DNA of 64,000 bases from Paraburkholderia nodosa (GTDB taxonomy: Bacteria; Pseudomonadota; Gammaproteobacteria; Burkholderiales; Burkholderiaceae), in the NCBI RefSeq assembly GCF_001718195.1, contig NZ_MCNV01000029.1:1-64000 (forward strand), given 5' to 3'. The position numbers and the translations under genes are program-made. A model generated the notes under the pieces. The model worked only from the letters and a program-made list of their open reading frames with translations. It made no database searches and was not told where the DNA came from. This document shows, piece after piece, positions 52,224 through 61,230 of this stretch (position 1 is its first letter; each line of letters begins with the position of its first letter).

Positions 52224-53213
52224 TTACTGCTGCGCGCTTGGTTCTTCCCTGTAAAGCTCGCTGATAAGTTGCCGGATTCGAGTCTCTTGAATTTCGCTAA
52301 GGGACCCGGTCTTGATTTTGACGGTGAACGAGTTCACGTCCTTCGTAATGCTCCCGGCCTGTTCCTTTCCCGAAAAGAACTTCGCGATACTCCGCTCGCG
52401 GGCCGCCGCTCTCGAACCCTGACGGGTGGCCTGCGCTACGATCGCGGCAGCATATCGTCCCTGAAGAATTTCTCCTTTGACAACGTCTGGCCACAAGTCC
52501 TTTGCCGCAGCCAAACCGGCAGCGCCATGCTTTTTGATAGCCGACACAATTTCTTCTGCAGCATTGCACCCAAGCAGCGCGGGCTGCAAGTCCAATTGAT
52601 CCTTAATGAAATCAGGCAGCTTGTCGAACGCCAAGAACTGATACAGTCCGGTGCGAGACATACCGAGGGACTCGGCGAGCCGCTTTCGATTCGGAAACTC
52701 TGCTTCCGCACGACGCAGCGAAATCGCAATTTCATAATCGGCTAGGTTGGACCGCCCGATGTTCTCTACCAACGCAAGAACAACCATGTCCTCATCAGAG
52801 CAGTCGACTATGACCGCCTTGATTTGCTCCATGCCCAACATCTTGTGCGCACGCAATCGCCGCTCGCCAGCGACCAGCTGGTAGACGGAATCAACGCGCC
52901 GCACCGCCACCGGCTGAACCAACCCCTTTTCGCGAATAGACTCGGCAAGATCCGAAAGCTCGGCCTCGGCAAAAATCCGCCGCGGTTGCCATGGATTAGG
53001 CACAACCTCCGCAACAGGAATCGTTGCCTGGCCACCACTCGCTTCCAACTCTTGAATTTTGAGTTGTGCGGCTGCCAACGCCCCTGCCATCCCAGGCCCT
53101 GTCTTCGGCTTCTCGACCGCGAGCTTGGTCGCGTCCATCTCATCGTCAGAGATTGAGGACGTCTTCCGGAGGTTGGCGGTTTGGAGAGCCATACGGTCAC
53201 GAATACTGCTCAT
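52224..53213 (-). CDS. parB: ParB partition protein
   Basis: A 329-residue ParB. The N-terminal CTPase/ParB domain (about 70-165) has VVPNPWQPRRIF, LAESIREKGLVQPVAVRRVD, YQLVAGERRLRAHKMLG and LALVENIGRSNLADYE. A helix-turn-helix follows (RKRLAESLGMSRTGLYQFLA, about 180-200), and the C-terminal end dimerises. It should bind the palindromes at 51743-52042 and recruit ParA. The ATG at 53213 overlaps the parA stop (ATGA). A minus-strand terminator follows. Confidence 0.95.
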   Translation of the reverse strand: MSSIRDRMALQTANLRKTSSISDDEMDATKLAVEKPKTGPGMAGALAAAQLKIQELEASGGQATIPVAEVVPNPWQPRRIFAEAELSDLAESIREKGLVQPVAVRRVDSVYQLVAGERRLRAHKMLGMEQIKAVIVDCSDEDMVVLALVENIGRSNLADYEIAISLRRAEAEFPNRKRLAESLGMSRTGLYQFLAFDKLPDFIKDQLDLQPALLGCNAAEEIVSAIKKHGAAGLAAAKDLWPDVVKGEILQGRYAAAIVAQATRQGSRAAARERSIAKFFSGKEQAGSITKDVNSFTVKIKTGSLSEIQETRIRQLISELYREEPSAQQ

Positions 53214-54415
53214 TGTGCGAGACTCCATTCGTCGATGTACATGTTGTCAATCCACCTGCAGTATTCAACCAGTGGTTGGCGTACACGCTGCACCGTCTTT
53301 GAGACCCCGTCGGATTTGCTGAGGTCAAACACTGTCGAGAGCGCGAGCGCGCCGTTGCTCATCACCGAACTCGCGGGAATCTCGGTGGTGGTCAGCCAGT
53401 CTTCGTAGGCGCGTTGCGTCCACGAGCGTACGATGGGTGCTGACGACGTCGGGCTTGTATCCACCTTCGACAGAATCACGGAGATGAAGTCGTAGACCTT
53501 GTCTGACTCCTTCTCCATGAAGTTCGCGGCAATATCCGAAAACAGCCCCCAGAACGATACCGAGCTGATGAAGTCCAGGCTCTCCGGCACCAAGGGCATC
53601 ACCATCGAATCAGCTGCCATCAGCGCGTTCAATGTGAGGTAGGAGAGGGAGGGAGCTGTGTCCAGAATGATGTAGTCGTACTTCTTGCGCAGCGGCTCCA
53701 GGCCTTTGCGCAGGATTGCCCAAAACTGATAGCTCGGGCGAGTCTTAAGCATCGAGGGGATGAAGAACTCAGCACTGAACAGCGATGGATGCGCGGGAAT
53801 TACATCCAGCCCGTCCCAGTAAGTTTCCTTGATGGCAGATTCCAGTCCGCCTTCCATCTCCTCGTTATAGATAAAAGGCAGAACGGTCGAATCCTCGTCG
53901 ACCTCGTTCTCGGCATAGAGTCCACAGAGTTCGGACAGAGAGGCCTGCGGGTCCAAGTCAACCACGAGCACCTTCCGTCCGCGCAACGACAACCCTTGCG
54001 AGATGCACATCGTCGTCGTGGTCTTCGTCGACCCACCCTTGAAGTTGGCAACCAGAAGAATCTTGCCGTCGGCGTCGCGACCAGTCACGAGCGGCGACTG
54101 ATAGATTTCCGACAACTGTTGTACGTAGGTACGCGCCTCGGCCAAGGTGAACAGGCGGCTACGGCCCGTGCCGTGCGCAACGCCCGGCGGCAACGCGCTT
54201 CCTTCCCGCGTCGCTTGGTAGTGGAGCTTGGTTCGGTCCAAGCCGCACAGGTCTGCCACTTCGGCAGTCGTAAAGTTTGGCGGCGCCTTTCGCGGCCTCG
54301 GCGTGAGGATTTGCTCGCGCAGCTCCGCCGTCAGCCCGTCCAGTTTTTTCGCAAATTTGGCAATCTTCGCCAGGGGAACCTTGCGTGTGATAGCGGGAAA
54401 TTCGGCTTTAGACAT
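53210..54415 (-). CDS. parA: ParA partition ATPase (type Ia, with N-terminal HTH)
   Basis: A 401-residue ParA. The N-terminal 110 residues carry a MerR-like helix-turn-helix (FTTAEVADLCGLDRTKLHYQ), as in P1-type ParA proteins that repress their own operon. The deviant Walker A is ANFKGGSTKTTTTMCISQGL (about 123-142). VLVVDLDPQASLSELCGLYA follows (Walker A'), and DYIILDTAPSLSYLTLNALM is Walker B. The ATG at 54415 is chosen because residues upstream look non-coding. The origin lies just upstream, and parB and parS follow. Confidence 0.95.
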   Translation of the reverse strand: MSKAEFPAITRKVPLAKIAKFAKKLDGLTAELREQILTPRPRKAPPNFTTAEVADLCGLDRTKLHYQATREGSALPPGVAHGTGRSRLFTLAEARTYVQQLSEIYQSPLVTGRDADGKILLVANFKGGSTKTTTTMCISQGLSLRGRKVLVVDLDPQASLSELCGLYAENEVDEDSTVLPFIYNEEMEGGLESAIKETYWDGLDVIPAHPSLFSAEFFIPSMLKTRPSYQFWAILRKGLEPLRKKYDYIILDTAPSLSYLTLNALMAADSMVMPLVPESLDFISSVSFWGLFSDIAANFMEKESDKVYDFISVILSKVDTSPTSSAPIVRSWTQRAYEDWLTTTEIPASSVMSNGALALSTVFDLSKSDGVSKTVQRVRQPLVEYCRWIDNMYIDEWSLAQ

Positions 54416-54603
54416 GGTTTTTACACTTTCACCGGAAATCGGGACGAAGCGTAGAATACTCGAAAACATTAGAAAAATCGCTTCCAGATAGTAAGTTTCT
54501 TAAATTTTCCACCTAACCCATTGGAAAACAACACAAAAAGATCGAACGAAGCAACGGAAGGGCCAGAATTGGCGGTTCGTGCGCAAGCATTCCGACGTTT
54601 CAT

Positions 54604-55452
54604 GGTGAGAAAAATTGTTGAAATTCGCTGGAGGAGTCGGTGGAGGAGGGGTGAAGGTGGGTGAGAAGAATTGTTGAAATCTGCCAATTGATGCGCCCTG
54701 CCTCGCACTTTCAACAATTTCTCTCACCATCCAATTGCAGGCATATCGCCTTGGCACACAACGCGAGGCACCTTTGCCTCAGAAACCTCCTCCGCAGCCT
54801 GGTCGTAAGTCGCCCGGCAGCCCATAACGTAAGCGTTGAACGCAGGGTCGACGGCAACTTGCCTACAAAAGTGCTCACCATCGTCCACCGGCTATCGACT
54901 TATCCACAGATGCCCAGACCGCAACCTGCCGTGCGGCGAGCCTTGTTACGGTTCATGCCGGTAAACCGAGCAGCCCAGCTGCGCTGCGCCACAAAAGCAC
55001 TCACCATGCTTCAACAAAACGACTCACCCATTTCGAGCGATTTTCGGCCGAGGACCCCGTCAGGTAAGGCTTTCCGCAACCGGGTGCAACATTCAACAAA
55101 AATGCTCACCGTCAATCTGCGGCCACAGAATCCCTCACTTTGCGCTGGTAAACTTCTCACGCTCGCAATGGATTTCTCCTCACTTTCGGTCCACAAAAGT
55201 CCTCACCTCAGGCACAAAACTGCTCACCTACATGGGACTAACCCATTGTTTTTAAGAATCTTTGTTTTTCGCTGTAGTTTGTTCGTTCGTTTTGCTTTTT
55301 AAGAGATTCTGAAAAACATACAACCGTCGCCCCGAGGCTTTCTGCCTCTCGAAAGCAGAAAGGTGAGCAGATTTGTTGAACGGACATGTGCCTAGAGGAA
55401 GGTGAGCAGATTTGTTGAAACGGTCCCCGTCATGGTGAGTCTTTTTGTTTTG
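54604..55452. repeat. Iteron-type replication origin
   Basis: At least eleven 19-bp iterons of the form GGTGAGCAnnTTTGTTGAA are present. Plus orientation: 54604, 54660, 55362, 55401 and a weak one at 55434. Minus orientation: 54710, 54861, 54987, 55010, 55092, 55189 and 55210. The two at 55362 and 55401 are identical. Weaker copies occur near 55145-55185. A DnaA box (54900-54908) and A/T-rich stretches (55240-55320, and 54480-54560 just outside) complete a typical oriV. The initiator gene follows. Confidence 0.88.
54900..54908 (+). promoter_or_regulatory. DnaA box
   Basis: TTATCCACA, the perfect consensus, inside the iteron region. Confidence 0.85.
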
Positions 55453-55477
55453 ACATCTCACCTACGTGTGCTACAGT
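55450..55477 (+). promoter_or_regulatory. Promoter of the replication initiator gene
   Basis: TTGACA (55450-55455) and TACAGT (55472-55477) are separated by 16 bases. The -35 box overlaps the weak iteron at 55434-55452, so Rep binding could repress its own gene. Confidence 0.65.
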
Positions 55478-55510
55478 CTGCGCGACCGGCAACTAGGGAC
55501 AGGCACCTCG

Positions 55511-56905
55511 ATGGCAAACAACATCATGACGCGCGCAACCTCGCGCCAGCTGTCGTTTGAGCTGTTCGAGGAGATGCTCGCCACCGATACGCCAATCAAC
55601 GAATCGACGAAGGAGATTGGCTATCAGCGTAACAACGTTTTTATCGACATTACCGATGTTGGCATTACAGCCAGGCGATTCCTGGATGCAGCGCACTTCA
55701 TCGTGGCGCAGGAGCCGACCACCCCGAAGGTTTATGACGTCGAGCTGAGCTACTTCCGATGGCTCATGCGTTATGACAGTTACAACTACAAGCACCTGCG
55801 AACAGTGGTGTCCGAGGCTCAAAAAGCCTTAATTCAAGTTTCGGCCTCGCCCCCTGGCAGTACGTCCGCGGAGGACGAGAAGTGGGTGTCCGTACAGCTC
55901 ATCGGTATCGTGGGTATCGACAAAGGGCGCATCACTTTTGCGGTTCCTGAGCCGCTCATTCCGCACATCAAGGACCCGGTAAAGTCGCACTGGTTGAGTC
56001 TGAGAATCACCTCTGCCTTTACGCTTACCTATGCTCGAGCCATTTACGACCACGTCATCGGTTACGTGGCGGAAGGCATAACCGAGTGGATCGAAATCGA
56101 TGTGGTACGTGCTTGGCCAGGGAAGGCTGCGTCGACTGCAACCGAATTCAAGTATTTCAAACGCGACAACCTCGACAAGGCGGTTAAGCAGATAAACGCA
56201 GTCTCGGACATCGATCTGAGCTACGAGACTCGCACCGTGAGCCCGAAGTCGAAAAAGATTGACCGGATTCGTTTCAGGCTGACGCGAAAGGAAACCGCTG
56301 GGGCCGTTCGAGCGAGCCTGCTTGGCGCGCAAGAGATATACACGACGCTGAAGAACGAATTCGGTTTCACAGAAAAGCAGTTCAACACCATCTCGCAAAA
56401 CCGCGCCGTGTGGTCGGATGAGCGTATTCTTCAGGCGATCGAATACACCCGCGCCAAGGTCGACTCCGGCCAAGTCAAGAAGAGTCCGGGCGCCTACCTG
56501 CTAAAAGCTATCACCGACGGCTACAAGCTATCGGACGCTGATCGCAAAATGCTAACGGTACAGCAACAGCAGCAGGAACAGGAGAGGGTGGAGTTCAGCG
56601 CGAAGCAATTGGCGACAGCGGCCGTCGCCGCAAGCACTGCGGCGGCAGAGGAGCGCAGCAAAACACAGACCGTCGAGAATGCTGACCTCGGCCGTGAGGC
56701 GTATCACAAGGCGGACGGTAAGGCGCAAAAAGACTTCATGCGTTCCTTTATCGCCTCCGCGGCCGGTAAACTGGCCATCAAGCGGGTGAAGCTCAACCCG
56801 GCGACGATTCATGAGTCGGACGTGCTGGCGCATAAGGATCTATCCTTTGCGCTCTACTCGTTCGTGTTTCTGCGCACCAAAGCGAAGGCCGCCTCCAAGG
56901 CTTAA
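55511..56905 (+). CDS. Rep_3-type plasmid replication initiator (RepB family)
   Basis: A 464-residue initiator. Two winged-helix domains are visible, as in the Rep_3 family: the first with VFIDITDVGITARRFLDAAH through YDVELSYFRWLMRYDSYNYK and HLRTVVSEAQKAL; the second with SHWLSLRITSAFTLTYARAI, then YFKRDNLDKAVKQINAVSDI and KKIDRIRFRLTRKE. The C-terminal 130 residues include a Gln/Glu-rich helix (TVQQQQQEQERVEFS) and are longer than in small-plasmid Rep proteins. It binds the iterons upstream. The ATG at 55511 is taken because the conserved start (MANNIMTRATSRQLS) begins there. Confidence 0.92.
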   Translation: MANNIMTRATSRQLSFELFEEMLATDTPINESTKEIGYQRNNVFIDITDVGITARRFLDAAHFIVAQEPTTPKVYDVELSYFRWLMRYDSYNYKHLRTVVSEAQKALIQVSASPPGSTSAEDEKWVSVQLIGIVGIDKGRITFAVPEPLIPHIKDPVKSHWLSLRITSAFTLTYARAIYDHVIGYVAEGITEWIEIDVVRAWPGKAASTATEFKYFKRDNLDKAVKQINAVSDIDLSYETRTVSPKSKKIDRIRFRLTRKETAGAVRASLLGAQEIYTTLKNEFGFTEKQFNTISQNRAVWSDERILQAIEYTRAKVDSGQVKKSPGAYLLKAITDGYKLSDADRKMLTVQQQQQEQERVEFSAKQLATAAVAASTAAAEERSKTQTVENADLGREAYHKADGKAQKDFMRSFIASAAGKLAIKRVKLNPATIHESDVLAHKDLSFALYSFVFLRTKAKAASKA

Positions 56906-57632
56906 CGGTACGCGAGCTCTCGGCTTTACACCTTGTAGACCTGCTCAGCATCTCCCTCTAGCTCGCTAGCTCGCATTCGCGGTTGTTGCGTTAACCGAGA
57001 CCGTTTCACCACCATGCTTCTCGTGCGGCAGCTGAAGGTGGCCGCGTCGCGGATGCACCTCCACGCTTTGCCTATTGAGTTGGAGACAGACCGGTTGATG
57101 GGTAGCGCGCATATCGATCTTCCACTCGATCTCGCTTTATGACGGGTATTCACCTTCCGCAACAATTCGTCCGGATTGCCGAGTTATAGGTCGGGTGCGT
57201 GAGAGACCTGATCGAATGGCATTGAAAATAGAATGGCGATTTTCCTAGCTGAGATTTCGCATCGCGTGCAAGCGAAAATCCGCATCAGCATAGTTGGGCA
57301 TCAGCAGGGATCGATCGATAGCTGTTAGAACGCACCGTGGTGCGATCGCCGCTATGCGTTACCGAACCCGCGCGTCGTGAAGCAGGAGGCCCGAGGCGCC
57401 CAGTCAGGCAAGAATACTGCCGACCTGCCTGTTTCAAGCGTGATGGATCACATGCGGCAAATCTTGTGGGTCGTCACCCGCAGGTGAGTGATTTCCGCCT
57501 CGCAGTTCGTCGACGCGCGGCGGGCGTTGACGAGCTCGTGCATCACCCGCCCGCTTTCCAGTTCCCGCTTCCCGATTGCCAACTGCATCTAGAAAGCATC
57601 CCCTCGAGTCTGCGCGGGCGAAACATGCACGG
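56906..57632. other. Gene-free stretch downstream of rep
   Basis: About 730 bases. I see no supported gene, iteron or terminator of note. Part of it (57180-57330) is less GC-rich. Confidence 0.4.
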
Positions 57633-57923
57633 TCATGGGAGTGGATCCAGCCCGGCGCGGTCTGCTGCTGGGCGCCAGATACACCCGAGCCCGGCCCGGT
57701 CGCACAACAAGGCCCAAGCCGAGTAAGGGATTGCGGCGTCTTCGCTGATCCAGCGGCGCACCTGCCGACCGCCGTATTCTGACAAGCCGAGATAACGCGC
57801 AACCGCGCGTCCCGGCAAGCCGGTGCGACGGATAACCTCCTGAATTTCGGCTCCGTTCGGCTGTTCCCAGCCGTCCTCCGCCGATCGCAGGCAGGCGGCC
57901 CGGATTTCAATTTGATAGCTCAT
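57633..57923 (-). CDS. Small HTH DNA-binding protein
   Basis: A 96-residue protein. Its middle (IQEVIRRTGLPGRAVARYLG then GRQVRRWISEDAAIPYSAWA and LLCDRAGLGCIW) is a helix-turn-helix of a kind often seen as small regulators on integrative elements and plasmids of Burkholderiales. The C-terminal tail is short. ATG 57923 has AAGGATGAG before it. It lies next to the 205-bp repeat array. Confidence 0.65.
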   Translation of the reverse strand: MSYQIEIRAACLRSAEDGWEQPNGAEIQEVIRRTGLPGRAVARYLGLSEYGGRQVRRWISEDAAIPYSAWALLCDRAGLGCIWRPAADRAGLDPLP

Positions 57924-57974
57924 CCTTACCTCGAACCGCTAATTCTTCCATGTACTTCGTGACGATCCAGTCCC

Positions 57975-58995
57975 GACGGCTTACGCCGAGGGGGAAACAT
58001 GCGCGCTGTGGCGCTTGACGACCCCGGTTGGTGGCCGCCTTGGGCTCTACCGCATCGTCCCGCCGCTTACGCGGCGCTCCGGTGCTCTTCCCATGTTCGA
58101 CTTGCGGTCATGAGGACACCGTGCGCCTCGATCCGAGCATGCGGCGCGCGATACTCCCGTGATTATCCAGCCCCCACGGCTCGCGCCGCGGGGGAAATAC
58201 GCGCCCTGCGGGCGCTTGACGACCCCGGCCCATGGTCTGCCTGGGCTAAACCGGATCGTCCCGCCGCTGACGCGGCGCGCCGGCGCTCTCCCCATGTCCG
58301 ACGATGCGGCCACGGGGGACCCCGTGCGCCTCGATCCGGGCGCGCGGCGCGCGCGATGCTCCCGTGATTATCCAGCCCCCACGGCTTACGCCGCGGGGAA
58401 TACACGCGCCCTGCGGGCGCTTGACGACCCCGGCCCATGGTCTGCCTGGGCTAAACCGGATCGTCCCGCCGCTGACGCGGCGCGCCGGCGCTCTCCCCAT
58501 GTCCGACGACGCGGCCATGGGGGACCCCGTGCGCCTCGATCCGGGCGCGCGGCGCGCGCGATGCTCCCGTGATTATCCAGCCCCCACGGCTTACGCCGCG
58601 GGGAATACACGCGCCCTGCGGGCGCTTGACGACCCCGGCCCATGGTCTGCCTGGGCTAAACCGGATCGTCCCGCCGCTGACGCGGCGCGCCAGCGCTCTC
58701 CCCATGTCCGACGACGCGGCCATGGGGGACCCCGTGCGCCTCGATCCGGGCGCGCGGCGCGCGCGATACTCCCGTAATTATCCAGCCCCCACGGCTTACG
58801 CCGCGGGGGATACACGCGCCCTGCGGACGCTTGACGACCCGGGCTGGTCGGCCTGGGCCGTACCGGATCGTCCCGCCGCTTACGCGGCGCGCCGGCGCTC
58901 TCCCCATGTCCGACGATGCGGCCATCGGGGACCCCGTGCGCCTCGATCCGGGCGCGCGGCGCGCGCGATGCTCCCGCGATTATCCAACCTCCTGG
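57975..58995. repeat. 205-bp tandem repeat array, five copies
   Basis: The anchor CTTGACGACC occurs at 58014, 58215, 58420, 58625 and 58830, giving periods of 201, 205, 205 and 205 bases. The three middle units are nearly identical, while the first and last are diverged. Each unit holds several GC-rich inverted repeats, such as CCCACGGCTTACGCCGCGGG and a CCGCCGCTGACGCGGCG-type stem. Because 205 is not a multiple of three, the open frames crossing it shift frame at each unit, and none is credible as a protein. Confidence 0.9.
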
Positions 58996-59056
58996 CCTGC
59001 AGGGGGATGGACGCCAGCGCGCGGCAGTTCGGTTAGCGTCGCGACAGATCGCGAGG

Positions 59057-59287
59057 CTAACACGGTGGCGGTTGCTGGTTTCCAAGCGCCTTGCGGACGG
59101 CGTCGACCTGTTCGGGCGTGAGCCGCGACACCGCTACAGACGTGGCGCGCTCGTAGATCATCAGGCCGTACACTTCAGCCAGGGGGCGCGCTTTCGCACA
59201 CAGCGCCCCGCCCTGGCCACGCGATTCCTGTGCGCACCAGTAGTTGATTGCCTGTTCAATTTCAGTAATGGTTAAGACGGTAGTCAT
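59057..59287 (-). CDS. DUF3717 family protein
   Basis: A 76-residue protein with the family start MTTVLTITEIEQAINYWCAQ, the middle LCAKARPLAEVYGLMI and a helical end (RLTPEQVDAVRKALG). DUF3717 proteins are small, mostly found in Burkholderiales, and of unknown function. It is the last gene of the minus-strand operon with ardB. ATG 59287 is set by the family start. Confidence 0.8.
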   Translation of the reverse strand: MTTVLTITEIEQAINYWCAQESRGQGGALCAKARPLAEVYGLMIYERATSVAVSRLTPEQVDAVRKALGNQQPPPC

Positions 59288-59350
59288 GGTTGCGTCACGG
59301 GCCCGCGCGATTTCTACGCGGGCGTTGAATATTATTAAGGATGTCAAAAT

Positions 59351-59659
59351 TTAATGCAGATTCCCGTCGTGCTCCATGAGCGTGGCAACAGGTGCGTAGG
59401 GTGGCACGCGCTCGAAACCAGCCAGGGCGACGCGGGCGATGGCGCGCAATTCCTCGCGACGCATCTCTACCGGATTGCCGTTGTGATCGAGCATGCTGGC
59501 AATGCGCCGGAGCGCATCGGCGGATTGTGCCGCCGCGTCAGCCGACAGGGCCATGCGATATAGTTCGCCGCGAACGATGTCACGGTCTCCGTACTGCCAA
59601 ACAGCCAGGAGCGGCAGCAGCGCGGACAGCCACGTAGGACGGGTGTTGAGCAGATCCAT
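59351..59659 (-). CDS. Hypothetical protein, 102 residues
   Basis: I do not recognise a family. The product begins MDLLNTRPTWLSALLPLLAV and has a helical C-terminal half (EMRREELRAIARVALAGFER). AAAGGGGATC before the ATG at 59659 is a good ribosome binding site. It lies between the DUF932 and DUF3717 genes in the same direction, so it is probably co-expressed. Confidence 0.6.
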   Translation of the reverse strand: MDLLNTRPTWLSALLPLLAVWQYGDRDIVRGELYRMALSADAAAQSADALRRIASMLDHNGNPVEMRREELRAIARVALAGFERVPPYAPVATLMEHDGNLH

Positions 59660-59710
59660 GTGAGATCCCCTTTCTGGGTGCGCCCCGACCGCAAAGCCGG
59701 GGCGATCCGG

Positions 59711-60538
59711 TTAGCCGCGCAGGCGGCGCAGTTCGTCAGCCAGCACCCACAAGGCACGATTCAGACGGATGTTTTGATCGATGCCCGCGACGGCTCGGGT
59801 CGTGGTCGCCTTGCCCTTCGCGTTCCGACCGTGCAGCCCACCGCGAATCATGTTTTCCTGCACACGGTTGAAGGTGGTCCAGATATCGGAGCCCTGATCC
59901 TCGACGCGACGCGGCGCGAGAATCTGCCGTTCCGTCACTGGCACAGGCGCGCCCTCGTCGTAGCGCAACGCGAGCGCTGCGCGGGCGAAGGCGACCTGTT
60001 CGCCCTCATCGAGCACCGTTGCCGCCATCCCTTCGCGTTGCGCTGCCGTCTCATCAAAGCTTTTCACCACCTTGAATGCGCCTTCGATGACCTCGCCAAT
60101 CACATCACCCTTGTGCGGGATGCGGATATCGTTCGTCACGTTGCCGCATACGATGCCGTTCTGGCAGGCCCAGCGAATCATTCCGGCGATCATCTGGTAG
60201 CTCGATGCGCCATTGTGCGAGTTGACCAGGATAACCTCGTTGGCTTCGCGACCGCCGATCTGGTCGGCATGCCTCAGGCGGATCATGTGCTTGGTGAAAT
60301 CGCGCATGTCTTCATTGCGCACTCGGGTCTGGCAGACCATGAAAGGCTGAAACCCTTCCTTGCGCAGGGCGTCGAGTACATCGACTGTCGGAATGTAGCT
60401 GTAGCGCGCCGAACGGCTTTCGTGCGCGGTGTGGGCAAGAATGGAAGGCGCAACCTCTGCAATCTGGTCATTCGTCAGAGGATGCTGCGAACGCAGCGCG
60501 ACGGCATTCCCGCTAAAACGAGTTGTAAGCTTGTTCAT
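59711..60538 (-). CDS. DUF932 family protein
   Basis: A 275-residue protein of the DUF932 family, common on plasmids next to antirestriction genes. Typical parts are YSYIPTVDVLDALRKEGFQP, RHADQIGGREANEVILVNSH, YQMIAGMIRWACQNGIV and, at the end, RALWVLADELRRLRG. The function is unknown. The ATG at 60538 has GGGGAATCAA before it. It follows ardB in the operon. Confidence 0.85.
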   Translation of the reverse strand: MNKLTTRFSGNAVALRSQHPLTNDQIAEVAPSILAHTAHESRSARYSYIPTVDVLDALRKEGFQPFMVCQTRVRNEDMRDFTKHMIRLRHADQIGGREANEVILVNSHNGASSYQMIAGMIRWACQNGIVCGNVTNDIRIPHKGDVIGEVIEGAFKVVKSFDETAAQREGMAATVLDEGEQVAFARAALALRYDEGAPVPVTERQILAPRRVEDQGSDIWTTFNRVQENMIRGGLHGRNAKGKATTTRAVAGIDQNIRLNRALWVLADELRRLRG

Positions 60539-60589
60539 TTGATTCCCCAATGAAGGAGCCAACCCGGCCCGGGGGCCGGGGCCGGTCGG

Positions 60590-61006
60590 TTAGTCGATGG
60601 CGCGCAGGATGTTCGCGGCTTCAACGTGCTGCGTGGCGAACTCACGCAACTGGTGGTAACGCTCGATGATCGTGTCATCAAGGGTCTTTTCCGCGAGGTG
60701 ACAGAGGGCGAAGAGGGTGACGGTAATGCCGAAGGCATCCGCGCCCATCATGTCGCTGTAGCCGTTCATATGCCAGCGCACATGCACGCGGCCCGAATCG
60801 GCCGGAGCCATGTAAAAGCCGTCATTGGAGAGGGAGAAGAAATGCCAGAAACCTCCCTCGTATCTGCTGCACAGACGAGCGGCCCAGTCATACACCAAGG
60901 ATTCCCCTGTGAGGTAGTGACGACCGAGGTAGCGCAGTAGCACTTTCAGGCGCAACTCGTCGGGAACGACAGAAGAAGTAACGCGGTTTTGAACTTCAGT
61001 GGTCAT
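60590..61006 (-). CDS. ardB: ArdB/KlcA-type antirestriction protein
   Basis: A 138-residue protein of the ArdB/KlcA family, which protects incoming plasmid DNA from type I restriction. Family motifs are VPDELRLKVLLRYLGRHYLT, YEGGFWHFFSLSNDGFYMAP, HVRWHMNGYSDMMGADAFGI and TVTLFALCHLAEKTLDD. It is complete. The start ATG 61006 lies in a 47-bp leader that is repeated, inverted, before the divergent ParB-like gene. Confidence 0.92.
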   Translation of the reverse strand: MTTEVQNRVTSSVVPDELRLKVLLRYLGRHYLTGESLVYDWAARLCSRYEGGFWHFFSLSNDGFYMAPADSGRVHVRWHMNGYSDMMGADAFGITVTLFALCHLAEKTLDDTIIERYHQLREFATQHVEAANILRAID

Positions 61007-61047
61007 CGGATTTCTCCGGTTCGGCCATCGCTTCATTGCGAGGCACA
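61001..61047 (-). repeat. 47-bp leader repeat, copy before ardB
   Basis: It matches 61184-61230 in 46 of 47 positions in the opposite orientation. It covers the end of the 5' leader, the ribosome binding site (CCGGAGAAATC) and the first codons of ardB. Confidence 0.85.
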
Positions 61048-61055
61048 CGTTTATA

Positions 61056-61074
61056 TTAGGGCTAAAAGCCCTAA
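61056..61074. promoter_or_regulatory. Operator palindrome, ardB side
   Basis: TTAGGGCTAAAAGCCCTAA is a perfect 19-bp palindrome apart from the central base. It lies in the ardB promoter region, and its core is shared with 61157-61171. Confidence 0.7.
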
Positions 61075-61156
61075 CTATAAATGAATGATTACGGCTTTTT
61101 GATTGGATGTGTATACTGAAATAGATGATAAATCATATTTTTCAATTGCCATTATA

Positions 61157-61171
61157 AGGGCTAAAAGCCCT
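61157..61171. promoter_or_regulatory. Operator palindrome, ParB-like gene side
   Basis: AGGGCTAAAAGCCCT, immediately before a -10 box TATAAT at 61173-61178. Binding here would block the promoter of the ParB-like gene. Confidence 0.7.
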
Positions 61172-61183
61172 ATATAATAGAGT

Positions 61184-61230
61184 TGTGCCTCGCAATGAAG
61201 CGATGGCCGAACCGGAGAAATCTGATGACC
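61184..61230 (+). repeat. 47-bp leader repeat, copy before the ParB-like gene
   Basis: Inverted partner of 61001-61047, with one difference. It gives the two divergent genes nearly the same 5' leader and translation start. Confidence 0.85.

Noticed and set aside
57975..58995. CRISPR-like array
   Set aside because: The whole 205-bp unit repeats; there are no short repeats with unique spacers and no cas genes.
57999..59036. Open frames of 90-157 codons on both strands
   Set aside because: They arise from the 205-bp tandem repeat and shift frame with each unit; no start signals or families.
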